A DNA stretch of 64,000 nucleotides from Combretum micranthum (GCA_024138025.1 JAMXBD010000056.1:1116001-1180000); one strand, 5' to 3'. Positions 36,308-47,924 are shown, counted from the first letter of the stretch. The notes: generated by a model from the letters alone, not told the origin. Translations and numbers: made by a program.

Positions 36308-37333
36308 TAGATATTGGCATAAGGTTGGTATGAACTACGATCCACCCCAAACTATCCCTACTGATTCCATACTCAGGAACTAGACCATGCGGGATAGTTA
36401 TGAATCGCCATATGACTCGTTGGTTTTGGCTGTTCGCATGGTGAACCCGACGGGTTATCTGGATAATGGAACCACCACACATGAACCGCAATTCAGTAGT
36501 TCCAATGCGGATTCGCTTAGTTCTTCTTTTTTTTTTTGAAAGAAAAAAAGAAAAATAGAAACAAAAGTCTACGACTTTAAAAATGACACAAGTTAGAAGT
36601 TAGGCTGTGCCTTTTATCCTTACTATATTAAGTTCAAATGGTTTTGCTTTTTCATTCTCTACAATGTTTGCATTAAGTGTCATCTTAAAGTACCCCGATT
36701 GGTGGTCATGGAATTCTGTTTGTGGTGGTACCTCAACGAGGCATCCCAGGAGCTCTACCAATTACGTACCTCGGCATGTTCAATGTGACCAACATTGGAA
36801 ATTTCAACAACCATGTGTTCACAGTCGAGTTAGATACAATACAAAGCAGTGTGTAGAAGGATATCGATGATAATCATGTCGGCATATATGTCAATAGGTT
36901 GACATCTTTTAATTCTACCCCTGTAGGGTACTACGTGAACATGAAAAACATAGATAATTTCAAGAACTTGTCCTTAATAAGCAGTTTGCCTATACAGGTT
37001 TAGATTGACTATGATGGAATTTAGAAGCAGAGTAATGTCACCTTAGCTCCAATTAAAGTTACCAAAACCACACATGCTGCTATTATCATAATTTTTTATT
37101 AGAACTTGTAAATATAACAAATTTAAAATTTTGAATTTTTTTGCAAAAAAATTTTCCACTTCATGGGTCGAGTAAAACCGGAATTGGCACAGGAACCGGA
37201 ACCACTAGAATCGATGATTCTATGGAACTGTGAATCATCCCATCTCTAGCAGTTCTAGTTCCACCAAAAGTCGAATTGTGAATCGGCAGTTCCGATCCGA
37301 GTCTTGAACTAACCCAAATCATGACAATGCTTA
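36308..37333. mobile_element. hAT-like element carrying a lectin-domain gene fragment
   Basis: Flanked by AGTTAAAC on both sides (36,300-36,307 and 37,334-37,341), a perfect 8-bp TSD. The ends are imperfect inverted repeats: TAGATATTGGCATAAGG and, reverse-complemented, TAAGCATTGTCATGATT. The subterminal parts are rich in GGTTC/GAACC words, as in the elements at 9 and 47 kb. No transposase is present. Instead 36,604-37,078 encodes a broken L-type lectin domain. It is inserted in the copia integrase remnant, so it is younger than that element. Confidence 0.8.
36604..37078 (+). pseudogene. L-type lectin domain fragment (lectin receptor kinase type)
   Basis: About 155 codons resemble the middle of the legume-lectin domain of plant L-type lectin receptor-like kinases, plasma-membrane receptors with an extracellular lectin domain and a cytoplasmic kinase. 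The first part reads GFAFSFSTMFALSVILKYP. After a frameshift near 36,700 it continues GGHGILFVVVPQRGIPGALP, ITYLGMFNVTN, NHVFTVELDTIQSSV, DNHVGIYVNRL, GYYVNM, NLSLISS, IDYDG and NVTLAPIKV. The GGHG, YLGMFN and VELDT blocks are family hallmarks. TAG stops at 36,854, 37,001 (replacing the usual Trp before IDYDG) and 37,022 kill it. No signal peptide, transmembrane or kinase part is present, and no intron is seen. A secreted legume lectin is possible, but the block pattern fits the receptors better. Confidence 0.85.
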
Positions 37334-37760
37334 AGTTAAACTCTCCACCTCCATCACATTGGAAAACTTCAATTTTCTTAGCAAATTGGTTCTTTACAAG
37401 TTTTTGAAACTTAACAAAACAAGAATAAAAATATTTTTTTTTCTTTAAGGGATATAACCATGTGAATCTAGAAAAATCACCAATAAATATAACATAAAAC
37501 TTAAAAACTTGATTTGAGACAACAAGGGTAGGTCCCCAAGGACCACAATGGAATTTTTGTAAAGGAAAATCTGAAATGTTATTATTTAAATTAAAGGGCT
37601 ACTTACAACTCTTTCCAGATTGACAATCAGCATAAATGGACATCTTAGTTTGCTAATTTGTTACATCAATAACTTTGTTTCCCTTTCGCAAAGATAAAAC
37701 CTTTGCACTTGGTGTCAAAGGTGTTGGTGCCATAAAGAAAAAGAATTGCTTCCTTTTACT

Positions 37761-39090
37761 GTCGATAAAGCTTCTTGAAAATTTAAATCAATGCTAAAGA
37801 TTTCCTTGCTTATAATCATTCCCTATTGTCTTCCTATTTTGATCCTTAATTACAAAGTTAGTGATATGAGAATTCAATAGTATAAGAATTATTAGATGTG
37901 ATTTTACTTACTGAGATTAAATTCTTTTTCAATTCAGTTACCATAAGGACCTCTTCTAAATTCAAATTTCCAACACATGCATTTCCTGTATGTGTTATAC
38001 CGAGTTTTGTTTCCATTGTCAACATAGACAACATCATTACCTTTATATGGTTTTAAATGGGATAACATACCTACATTTTTAGTCATACGAGATGTTGCTG
38101 CTAAATCCATGTAAAGGGATGGATCATTGTTGTTCATGTTAAGTGTTGTTAATGCTTGTGGTAAATCCTCAACTTGATAAGAATGATCAAACCTATACTA
38201 GCAATCAAGTGCATCATGGTTCATTTTTCCACAAATCTAACAAATAACTTTATCGTCTTTTTGTTGATGTTGTTTGTCATTTTTTGGCCTCTCTTTCATG
38301 AAATTATTAACATTTGATCTTGTATTATTGCGACTAGCTATAGTGAAACCCTTATCTCTTGAACTAAAGCCTCATCGATTTCCTTTGTTTCTCCTTCCAT
38401 GCCTATGTTGCCTAATAAGTGCTTGGTTATATTCAACATAACCTTTTGCTTCTTCCTTTTGAGTGATAAGAGTTTGTTCATATCCCATAGAGCAAGCATA
38501 AACCAATTAAATATACGATATTGTCGTTTAGTTACCATGGCCAGATGAAAACTCTCATATTTTGGTCTTAAACCATGAACAAATTGAAAAACTTTCAAGA
38601 TCACCAACCGGTTTCTTGATGGCAGCAAGATTATCATATATCGATTTGAATTCTTTTACATAATCATCCAAGGATTTTGATCCTTACTTGATGGTCATCA
38701 ACATATTTTTTAAAAGACCTTTTTTGATTGTTGTATGTAGTAACTGTTCTTCTAAGGAACTCCACACATCATAAGCGGTGGCATGTTTTGCATCGGATGG
38801 CTAAGCTTCTTCCCTATTATACTAAGCAACCATGAGATGAGAAGATCATCGTTTGTTAGCCACAAGTTAAGTTGGATTTAACTTTTCCTTCTTCTAAATT
38901 GGCTTTAGGTTTATCATTCATTCTTTTCCAAATGATGAAGCACACAAACTCCGAGAGAGATGGAGAATTTGTGATTGCCACATAAGATAGTTGTTGGTGC
39001 CTAATTTGATAGATATCAAACTAAACACATTGGTGGAATGATTGTAATGTAAGCTTAGGTTCTTCAATGTTTAATCTTACATGAATATGC
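37761..39090 (-). pseudogene. copia gag and protease remnant
   Basis: Near the 5' end the minus strand reads NHSTNVFSLISIKLGTNNYL then MWQSQI (39,010-39,060), the usual start of a copia gag. Further on come VHGLRPKYESFHLAMVTKRQ (38,500-38,600), a zinc knuckle CQICGKMNHDALDC (38,195-38,240) and MDLAATSRMTKN (38,070-38,105). The last is the protease active-site region, where the usual D-S-G reads D-L-A. Stops and frameshifts are frequent. Confidence 0.75.
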
Positions 39091-39099
39091 TTGTGATTT

Positions 39100-42000
39100 T
39101 GAAATACCCTAAACTTTTACCTATTTAAGCTAGAAATAGTTTAATTGAATAGTAATAGATAGTTAATTATGAACTTAAATTTGATCTTAGTTTAGAAATT
39201 GAATTTAAATAGATTAAATAAATCAAGCAAATTATAGGATATGATTAGATAAGTGACATAATTAAATTAGTAAATAGATTAACTGAATTGATATTCAATA
39301 CCTCAAATTGTCCAATTTGTTTATCAATCTATTCCAACAAATTCAATTACATAATCTCTTCAAATTTCAATTAGAACCCCATTCCATAATTCCAATTCCC
39401 TAAACCTTCAAGCAAGTAATTTAATTGTTTTGCAAATTCCTAAACCATAGAATTTTAGTTTAACTTCCATGTCCTTAATCCTGATAAATTTTGAACTTAA
39501 TTTCCTATTTAAAAATATTAGTTCTTAAGCTCAAACTCAAATCAAATATCAAACTTTCAAAAATTGAACTCCTAACTAAATCCCTATTTCAAGTTATTAA
39601 TTCATAATATATAAATTCTCAAATTATTTTCTAATTATTTTATGTACTCAAAATAATTATTAGAAAGGATAAAATCTAAAACTCTTACCCAAAAAAATAT
39701 CTTCTAAACCTTATCTTTTATTTCATTTTCCTTTTTCTTTTGCTGTTTTCTTTTCCTTCTTCAATTTCCTTGTCTTCCTTCATTCGATTCTCTTTCTTTC
39801 TTTTCTACTCCTTTCTCTTCCTCTTCTCAAATTTCAAACCACTAATCTCAATTCAACAAGATCAAAAGAGAAATAAAAGTATGAGAAAACAATAAAAGAG
39901 ATGGAAAACAAGCTTGAAGTAGCTCAACAACTAAGGAGAAGAAGTGGTAGAGAAGATCAATCCGCATGTGTTTGCTAAAAAGATAAGTATAATTGTTTTT
40001 CTTTGTTTTGAATGTTGTTTCTATATGTACATGATGAATTAATGTTAGTTATAAGTAAGGTTTAAGATAAAACTTGTAAACTTATGACATAAAAATATGT
40101 TTATAAGTGTTATAAATTATAGATATAAATATGTATGCTGCTTTTATGATGTTTTAGTTAAAGTAAGATGGAAACAAGTAGTTAAAGTTGGATAAAAGAA
40201 ACAGGGGAATTCACAATATCTGATAAGGTGTTGATCACGGGCATGACACGGCCCTTAATAGGCTCGAACTAGACAATTTTGAGCAAACCATGGGGGTAAT
40301 ATAGCCCTTAGTAGCCTCGACTTGAAAATTTTTGGGCAATCATAGGAGTGATTCAACCAGTGATTCTCTCGATTAGTTTTTGCACCTTGATCATGGGCAT
40401 GATCGAGGGCATTAAATGAATTATGCTCTTAATCATGAGCATGATCACCTATGCCCTATTTATAAAAAAAAAAAAGAAGAAAGAAAGTACCATAAAAACA
40501 AATAATGAATAGTAGATATGAGATGTTATTATTGGTTTAATTAAGAATGAGTTGATAGAATTTATAGATTACATAACTAATTAGATTAAATATAAAACTT
40601 AACTAAAAAATGAACTTAGTTAATCAACTAAGTTTAACTTGGCATTAATGAATCTAAATGAACTAAATGAAATAGACTTAAATATTGAACCTAATAGATA
40701 ATGATAAATGACTTATTAAATAGATTAATTGATTAAGTTTAATCAACCTGGCAGGTTAAGTAAATAGATTTAACTTGTTAATAACTTAGATATAATTATA
40801 AAATGTAATATTATACTTTAAGTAATATGAGGAGTATGTTGTTTCAAAAGTTGTTGATTCTAGAAAAAATGAATATGTTCACGTAAGATTAGTAATTAAT
40901 TTATATATTTAAATGATTGATAGGGAACAATGATGTTTTTATAAATAAATGATTATAATCAAAGGTAAAGATACTTTGACATACAATGGAGAATTATTCG
41001 TATCTTGGTGGGGCGATTTCTGTAGCTATGGCGGGATTCCTACTTGTCTAACAAAATAGGTTTTTAAATTGAGTTTGATATAAATGGATAGTTAATTTAA
41101 TTTCTTATATGAGTTTAATTTCTTGAACAGATGATTTATTTGGGTTAACTCTCTGATCCATCTTTTGAGATAACTTCTGATTTACTCTTTGTCTTTATTT
41201 AGATTTCGGATAGTATAAGATACGTAGTAATTTAAGTATTATTTGTTAGGATAGGCATTCCTAGTGAACTAAAACTTAAAGACGACTTAATTAATGATTG
41301 TTGCTTATGCTTAGGTCTTTGAATCCAGTCTAAGAACTGACAACCTTGCTCAGAGTGAAGCGCAATAGTTAGGTGCTTAGGCCACTCCTTACCATAATGC
41401 AATGGCATGTCATGATGTAACAACATTTTATAGGTGGCTCGACGGGTAGCTGATAGGCAAATAGTATCACCGTAACGTTTGCTTAAGCTTGGAGTGAAGT
41501 AATATGGTTTAATTTATTTATTTGAACCGGTTGATCTAAATGATGTTATGGACTAAGATAAGTAAAGATATGTAATGGCTATGAGCCTTAAATGAAGCTA
41601 TTTTCCTTTTTTGGTATAGATTAAGACATATAGGTATTTAGGCTGTTGATATCAACCCCGAGCAATTGTTGTTACTTAGAACCCCGAAATTCCCAAAATC
41701 TTATCTCAGAGTGTGAGTACTCCAGTGTTGCTTGGTTTACTTTAATTCAAGATAATAAAATGTTGTTTACTGCATTACATTAGTATGAGCTTGTGTATCA
41801 TCTTGTGTATGTGCATGTTGCTGTCACATTGGGCTTCGACTCATTATTATTCTCTTTCCAAATGATGTTTTGTATGATGTTGATGACTCGGGAATTTGGG
41901 CGACTCTGGAGGATTTTGATTAGAGTGAACCGAACTAGTATCATTGGATGTATTTTATTTTTTTATTTTAATAAAGAATTAGATTTATCTTTTGAAGTTA

Positions 42001-42275
42001 TAATTCTTTATGGGCCTGTGAAGCCCATATATTTGTAATAAGTATTTAAAGCATTTATTTACCATCAAGAAAGATATATACAATATCTGATGGTATGTTT
42101 CATTCATTAAAGAAATGTTTTTGCAAGGTTTATTTTCACCGTTATAACTCCATTGTTTCCAAAATCTAATTAAATGATTTTAGAAAATTAGAATCTGGCT
42201 AGCAATTATTCAACATAAATAGTTTCTTCTAGGATAGCCTAGGCTTATGATATATACAAGTATATACGTGGCACT
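39100..42275 (+). mobile_element. Third long solo LTR, inserted upstream of copia gag
   Basis: It starts TGAAATACCCTAAAC at 39,100, like TGAAATAGCCAT at the minus-strand start of the 16-21 kb LTRs, and follows the same order. There is a pyrimidine-rich stretch (39,730-39,830), a block of repeated words (40,240-40,455), TTTGAATCCAGTCTAAGAAC and CCTTGCTCAGAGTGAAG (41,317-41,363), TTTAGGCTGTTGATATCAAC (41,636), GAGTACTCCAG, and an acidic frame ending at 41,923. Sequence is strongly diverged. The right end is uncertain (between about 42,170 and 42,310) and no TSD was secured. Short frames within are not genes. Confidence 0.6.
40240..40455. repeat. Word-repeat block in the third long LTR
   Basis: GATCACGGGCATGACACGG, TTGATCATGGGCATGATCG and TAATCATGAGCATGATCACC recur, together with TAGCCTCGACTTG-like words. 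The place in the LTR is that of the GCCGGCGGCGTTGA block in its relatives, but the word is different. Confidence 0.55.
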
Positions 42276-42315
42276 ATACAACCTTTAATGAACGTTCGGA
42301 TGTTGTAAGTTATAA

Positions 42316-42327
42316 GCTCTTATACTA
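42316..42327 (-). promoter_or_regulatory. Primer-binding site remnant (tRNA-Met type)
   Basis: The minus strand reads TAGTATAAGAGC directly after the 5' LTR. The usual plant copia site, complementary to initiator tRNA-Met, is TGGTATCAGAGC, so 10 of 12 positions agree. Its position fixes the LTR end. Confidence 0.7.
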
Positions 42328-42640
42328 TATGAAACTTCGCAATTCTATTATAATATTATTTCTTATTTTAAAACATGTATAAAGCTATTATTTACACAAG
42401 GTGAATACAAGAAAAAAGGAAAGATGCGATTGTATTATAATAGTAACGTAACAGTAACCTATAGCATTAATTTTAGGCATGAATTGATGGAGTACTTGAA
42501 TTTTGATGCTTTTTCTTATTGATATTTAATACTTTTTCATCTTGAAATTTTGATAATTTTCCATATTTACCTATATTTCTTGCGCACACACACACATATA
42601 TTTTGAATAAATATTCTTAATTGATTTGTCTTTCTTATTA
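42328..42640 (-). repeat. 5' LTR of the 33-42 kb copia element
   Basis: Diverged partner of the 3' LTR. The minus-strand start TAATAAGAAAGAC has lost the TG, and a CA microsatellite (ACACACACACA near 42,584) has grown inside. It runs directly into the primer-binding site. Confidence 0.75.
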
Positions 42641-43157
42641 GTCTCAATATAACACGCATTTATTTAGCCTTTATTATTATTATTATTACACAGAAGATAC
42701 CTAATAAGAAAATTTTTTTAATTGAATGCCTGAATCTGAACTAAAAAAGAAAAGGAAAAAAAAAATAAATTACGGACATTGAATTTTAAAAATTCAAATT
42801 CTTTAGTTAAGTTTGGAGGGTTGGAGCTAAGGTGGATTCCTTCCCTTCACGCGCAACATATGAACGTCTTTAAGCCAAGTAAAGCAGATTTCTAGGACAG
42901 CGACAACTCAAAGGACAAAGCTTCATGTGTCCCTTCTCTACCGTATCCCTTCTTTGCACTGGCCACGCCTTTTCACTTGAAAAAAACAAAATAGTCCTTC
43001 ATAAAGCGGTGAAATAACAGAATATACAGTTCTCCAATTACAAATATTCCCGCATAGGTAATTCTTCAAAGAATCATCGAATTTCCACAATTATTATTGT
43101 TATTATAAAACATTAATGTTTTCAAGATATGTTGGTCTTTTCACATGATATTTCAAA
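42641..43157. other. No gene recognised
   Basis: Outside the copia element. 42,840-42,980 is GC-richer (CCCTTCACGCGCAACATATG) but carries no recognisable frame. Confidence 0.4.
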
Positions 43158-44169
43158 AGGTAAATTAAATGGAATTCCCTTGAAAATTTTTAAAATTACA
43201 AGACAACTAATTTAAAAAAAAAAAATCAACAATTATCCCCTTGAAAAAAGCATATGACTCATTTTTTATATGAAATGGTTGATTATGTGTCATCTTATCA
43301 TCTTACCTGTACAATTAAAAAAAAAAAAAGTCACATAGTTTTTGTTTTGATGGGTCACATCACCCATTATTTTAAAACAACCAATTAAAGTCACAAATAA
43401 TTCACAATCGATATTTTTTACGTCATATTCTTTTTTTCTTTCAAATGAAATAATTAATCACAACTTTCAAACAATGTTGATCCCTTTAGTTGATTTTAAT
43501 TATATTTGGACGATATTTCATCATGACAGATTTAAACATAAAGATTGAAACCAAACATAGCTAATAAAACCAATATACATCAAAAGAAAAAGATGCACCC
43601 ATGGAAGGAGCTTCTAAGTTCCTATCGTCGGGACCGTCCCGTCATTAATCTAATCATTAAAATAAATATAATAAATAAAAATATTATTTTAATGATTCGA
43701 TCACATTTGGGTATGATGTGAGTTGTTGGATGATGGCGAAATCGGTTCCATCAAAAATTAATGGTGGAACCATAAAATTTTACACCAGTATGGGGAAAAA
43801 ATATGACATTTTGAGTGAATACCTACTTGCATGATTAATTATTTCTTCAAATGTTTATAATGTATAATAATCTAGTTTTGATAGGCATTACCTAAAATAT
43901 GTATATGCATTTATTAATGGGAATGTTGGACTGAGTATTATTCATATTTGGGTAGATTTTTTTTTTTTTTAAATTAGGTTATAGTGCAAAGTCACTAACA
44001 AAAAAAGATGTGGCATTTATTTTTTATTTTTTATTTCTACACATAAGTCGAATAACTCATATGGAAAGTGAGACCCATAATTTTTCAAGAGGATAATTGT
44101 TGATTTATTAAACATTGCTTATCCATGTAATTTTAAAAGATTTTAGAAAAAAGTCCATCTAATTTACCC
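43158..44169. mobile_element. Mutator-like element with long inverted arms
   Basis: Arms of about 110 bp pair: AGGTAAATTAAATGG and TTTTTAAAATTACA and ATCAACAATTATCCCCTTG on the left, against GGGTAAATTAGATGG, CTTTTAAAATTACA and ATCAACAATTATCCTCTTG on the reverse-complemented right. Flanking 9-mers TATTTCAAA and TATTCTAAA agree at 7 of 9. The 0.8-kb middle has no transposase or recognised gene fragment. Confidence 0.7.
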
Positions 44170-45557
44170 TATTCTAAACAATTTTAGGGATCTAGGAAAT
44201 CGCTCTTACTAGAGAGTTATTTGGATAATTGGGCTTCCTTGGGAGGATTCAAGGAATTGGAATCATAAAAATATCCATGGGATACTAGACTTTTTTTTTT
44301 TTTTTTAATAGCTTATTTGCACACAACCGTGTTGAACGTAAAATATGCGATAATTTGAAGTGATTTACAAGAACTATTGGGTAATATAAGTGGTTTCATT
44401 TATAAAATTGAAAAGAGGTAAGTGTTTGTGTTGTTAGTACCTAATTTTGTCTATTTATATAATTAACTACTTAAGGTTAAAAGTGTCCATTTAATATATA
44501 AATTTTATTCATTTTTACTATTACTAATATAAACTTTACTACATTTTGTAATTAACTATATGGATTTTATCTATTTTAATAATTAATTACTTTATCCAAA
44601 TATTATAAATGATTTAAAAAAGTAGATAGCATATTGATAACCATAAAAAAAGGTGAAATTCATGGACCAAAGATGGCTTTAGACTTAATTTATGTGTAAT
44701 TAACTCAAGGTTTAGTTCTTATTTCAAAAGAGGTTACACCCTATTTTTGACGCTTATAGCCCAAAAAAAAAAAAAAAAACAAAATTACTCATTAATTTCT
44801 TTTTGAATTTTTTTTTTCCGGCAATATCGTTTGGAATGTTTTAAAATCCGTGAATGTTATCCATTTGGTGAATTTCAAAAAGTTAAATCAATGAATGAAA
44901 TGATTTACTATTTTAGTTGTTGCTTCCATTTCATTGAATACAATAATATGTTACTCCACCAAGAAACTTGCTTCATTAGCTTTTCTTATTTCTTAAAATA
45001 GTTTACATCCTATACTCTATAAATACATTACGTGATATACTATATATATACATACATAATATATATATTTATATAATTTCACTTTTGTGACAGTTTTATT
45101 TTGTCATAAAACTCTTATCCTTCATCCTGCTTTATGAGTACACACAAAGTAAAGAATGGATATCTGGCGGACATTTTTCTACGTACCTTTGCATTAAGAT
45201 GGGGGAAATATTACTTAAGCATAATATTACTAAAATATAATGATACGGCTTTCCTTTTTTTTTTTTGCGCTCTTTTCGATTTTATATCTTCGCTTATTAT
45301 TTATTTAATTATTTATGTGTTTTCCTATAGGAACTACAACTACCTATGAATGAGCCACCAATGGATTGCACTCATCTAGGCCATGTGGGTCTTATGGAGT
45401 GGACTCATCTTGATTGCAAAGGCCGTACAACCCCATTTTTTTGGATTAAACAGGTGGCATTTAGATTAAAAACTCTGATGGAGTTTCTCGAAGCCAAACG
45501 AATGAGGTGATTTTTGACATAGATATGTAGGACGAGGGAGAAGCAAGCTTTTGGCAT
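44170..45557. other. AT-rich stretch with old foldback remains
   Basis: 44,425-44,700 resembles the foldback families (TAGTACCTAATTTTGTC, TAATTAACTACTTA) but its ends could not be fixed. A 71-codon frame at 45,134-45,349 has no recognisable features. A GC-richer patch at 45,350-45,540 was not identified. Confidence 0.35.
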
Positions 45558-46038
45558 TAGGATTGCAAATCAGCTTTTAAATGTTTGGACTTTATCGGTT
45601 AAAATTTTATCAAACTTCAACTAAGTTTTTTATCGAAATTGAAACTCAAGTTCAAACTTGATTCGTTTAGATAAACAAACTTATTTGTTGAACTAAAGCT
45701 CAAATAGCTCTCAAGCTAAAAAGTACGTAAAATTTGAAAACTAAATATACAAAATAGATGTATATAATCAGGTGAATGAATAATGAATAAATTATAGTTA
45801 TTTATGTATATATACTATTTATAAATTAGTTTTTATTTAGATTAACGAACTTGTTTATCGATCATGCTTGGAAGCTTAAACGAGTATGCTCCTAAGCCAA
45901 CTTGCAATCTTAAATTAAAGCTCAAACCTGATTCATTTGGATAAGGGAACTTCATTTTAAGCCAGCTTGAGCTCATTCAATAAAGTAATCTGAGCTTGAG
46001 TAGCTTATAAGTAACTCGACTTGTTTATAGCTCCATTT
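45558..46038. mobile_element. hAT-like non-autonomous element
   Basis: Left end TAGGATTGCAAATCAGC. Right end, reverse-complemented, AAATGGAGCTATAAACAAGT followed by CGAG. Repeated AAGCTCAAA, GAGCTTGAG and GATTCGTTTAGATAA words are typical of a class of plant hAT-like elements; the one at 61.6 kb is alike. Flanking 8-mers TTTGGCAT and ATTATCAT agree at only 5 of 8, so ends are tentative. Confidence 0.5.
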
Positions 46039-47154
46039 ATTATCATAAATAATGTTAACATGAACCATGGAAATGAGATCCCTTCAATAATCTTCATATA
46101 GATAATAGGGAGTCCCCGTTGATCATTTGTAGAATTGTAAAATTAACAAAATGCACTCCTTTGACGTGTGATAAATGGTACATTACATTTAAAGTGAGAT
46201 TGAGCTGTAATTCTTAATGATTTTCAAATTTATTATCGGATATATATAGTTGTAAGACATATTTAATGAAACCACCTAGATGAGTATGGGGAGGAGCCAT
46301 TACTATGTGATTTGTGGTGGAGCATTATGAAAAATACCATTCTCTGCTTATGGTCTATTTGCGAACATTTGTGTTAAACAAATACTTATCAAAAGTGTGA
46401 AGTAATTGGTGAGATTTTATAACATGCTATAAGATGTTTTTATTTATAAAAGTGAAAAGTTATCAAAATATGTTAACAGAATCGTGATTATTTTTAACAA
46501 TTTGTTCGATATTGAAAATTTTCTTTCTAATTAATATCAATTTGAATAATATAAAGAACAATAGACAAACCTTTACAAGTTTATTAGGACATTCGTCTCG
46601 TGTCAGAATTAGTGCTTGTGCAACACGGAAATACAGCATGGCAACTTGACCGAGTTAACTGCATCATGTTATCCCTAAGTTTAGTCCATAGTCCAGTAAA
46701 TGCTAGGTTTGATGTTTGACACCGATAACGTAGCAAATAAAATTTCCCATTAACTTCTTTTTGAATGTTTCGAAATGCCTAAGTGTTCTTATCTTTGACA
46801 AATTCTCAAAAATTCATTCAAGAAGTGAAATTATTTGTTATTTTGGCTAATGCCCATCAATTTACATCCGATATTTTACAAATATATTATGTCATACTTC
46901 AAATATATAGAAATTCTTTCACTCTCGACTTTTCTAACTCTCGTTCTTTTTCTAGGTTATAAACTCTTCATTTTCTTGTTCTTTGTTTCATGTCTGGTGA
47001 CAACAAACAAAACAGAGTGCTTGTAATTATTTAGTGAATATTTGCAATATGCTTTGCACTATCGATTGAGTGTAGTTTTCCTAAAATACGACACATGCTT
47101 TGCATTTTTTTTTTCTCTTTTCCGGTCAATTGTTTTCAAGGTTGCATCTTCACC
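46039..47154. other. AT-rich stretch, no gene recognised
   Basis: No supported gene or element. The 63-codon frame at 46,835-47,026 is hydrophobic by composition only. Confidence 0.4.
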
Positions 47155-47924
47155 TAGCTAAAGGTACGGTTCGGTTTCGAACCCAAACCTGAACCGTCAC
47201 CAATGATTCTAGAATTAGAACCTAAGCGGCTAAGAAATTGCTTATTTTCCAGTTCCTAGACGGTTCTAGGTCTAGAACTGGATGGAACCGAAGGTTCCAA
47301 TCGGTTCAGTTAAAAAAAAAAGAAAAGAATTATGTAAAAAAAAAATTTAAAATTTATATTAAATATATAATTATTAATGTTTACACTATTTCATATGAGT
47401 AGTTAAATTATTACCTATTTATAATATTTATGTTTTATTATCAATAATACAAATAAATATAATTTAAAATTATAAATAATTTAGTTTATATAAACTTCTC
47501 CTAAAAGCAAAATTCATTTTTTAATAACGTGGGACTTTTTTGTATTATATTGTCTTATTATCTTCTAGAGTATTTTGCGATCTCATATTACTAATATATT
47601 ATATTGATATTAGTTGTGTTTATATATAAAAAATGCGCATTCTAAAAAAAATTGTTATAAATGTTAGCTAAATAATTTAATAATTTTAGACCTAATAATT
47701 AATTATTTTTCAATTTAAAAATTTATTTTATTAAAATATAAAATTTTTTATTTTAAAAAAAAAACTGTTCACGGTTCCAAAATCGAAACCAGGAACCGCT
47801 AGTTTCATAGAACCAGACCGAACCGTAGGAGAGGTTCTAGTTTCGGTTCCTTATTTTCAAGACCCAGAACCGTTGATTTTGATTCGGTTCGGTTTCGAAA
47901 CCGTGAAGACCATGACGATGTCTA
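47155..47924. mobile_element. hAT-like element with perfect 8-bp TSD (770 bp)
   Basis: TCTTCACC precedes (47,147-47,154) and follows (47,925-47,932). The ends TAGCTAAAGGTACGG and, reverse-complemented, TAGACATCGTCATGG are inverted. Both arms are full of GGTTC and GAACC words (GGTACGGTTCGGTTTCGAAC; TTCGGTTCGGTTTCGAAACC), around an AT-rich core shared with 8.9-9.5 kb. No transposase. Confidence 0.85.

Larger units (their letters stand above)
35621..37760 (-). pseudogene. copia integrase remnant, interrupted by an hAT-like element
   Basis: Above the insertion the minus strand reads GKSCK, HCGPWGPTLVV, FYVIFIGDFSRFTWLYP (37,450-37,560) and QCDGGGEF (about 37,345-37,370). Below it come RKHRHIVK (36,205-36,230), YLINKMPTLVLLNKSPYSKL (36,060-36,130) and a GCLCFPSL segment. 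These are the catalytic core and C-terminal parts of a copia integrase. The break falls right after GGGEFN, and a single 8-bp copy of the flank lets the two sides meet without extra bases. A linker with VFDVGKFLYKP follows at 35,830-35,876. Confidence 0.8.
33523..42640 (-). mobile_element. Complete but decayed Ty1/copia element with two insertions
   Basis: Two LTRs of about 320 bp flank copia gag, protease, integrase, reverse transcriptase and RNase H remnants in normal order on the minus strand. The 5-mers outside are GTATC (33,518-33,522) and GTCTC (42,641-42,645), 4 of 5 alike. A tRNA-Met-type primer-binding site follows the 5' LTR. Two later elements sit inside: an hAT-like element in integrase (36,308-37,333) and a long solo LTR upstream of gag (about 39,100-42,275). 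Without these the element is about 4.9 kb, a usual copia size. Many stops and frameshifts, and visible LTR divergence, show an old insertion. Confidence 0.85.
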
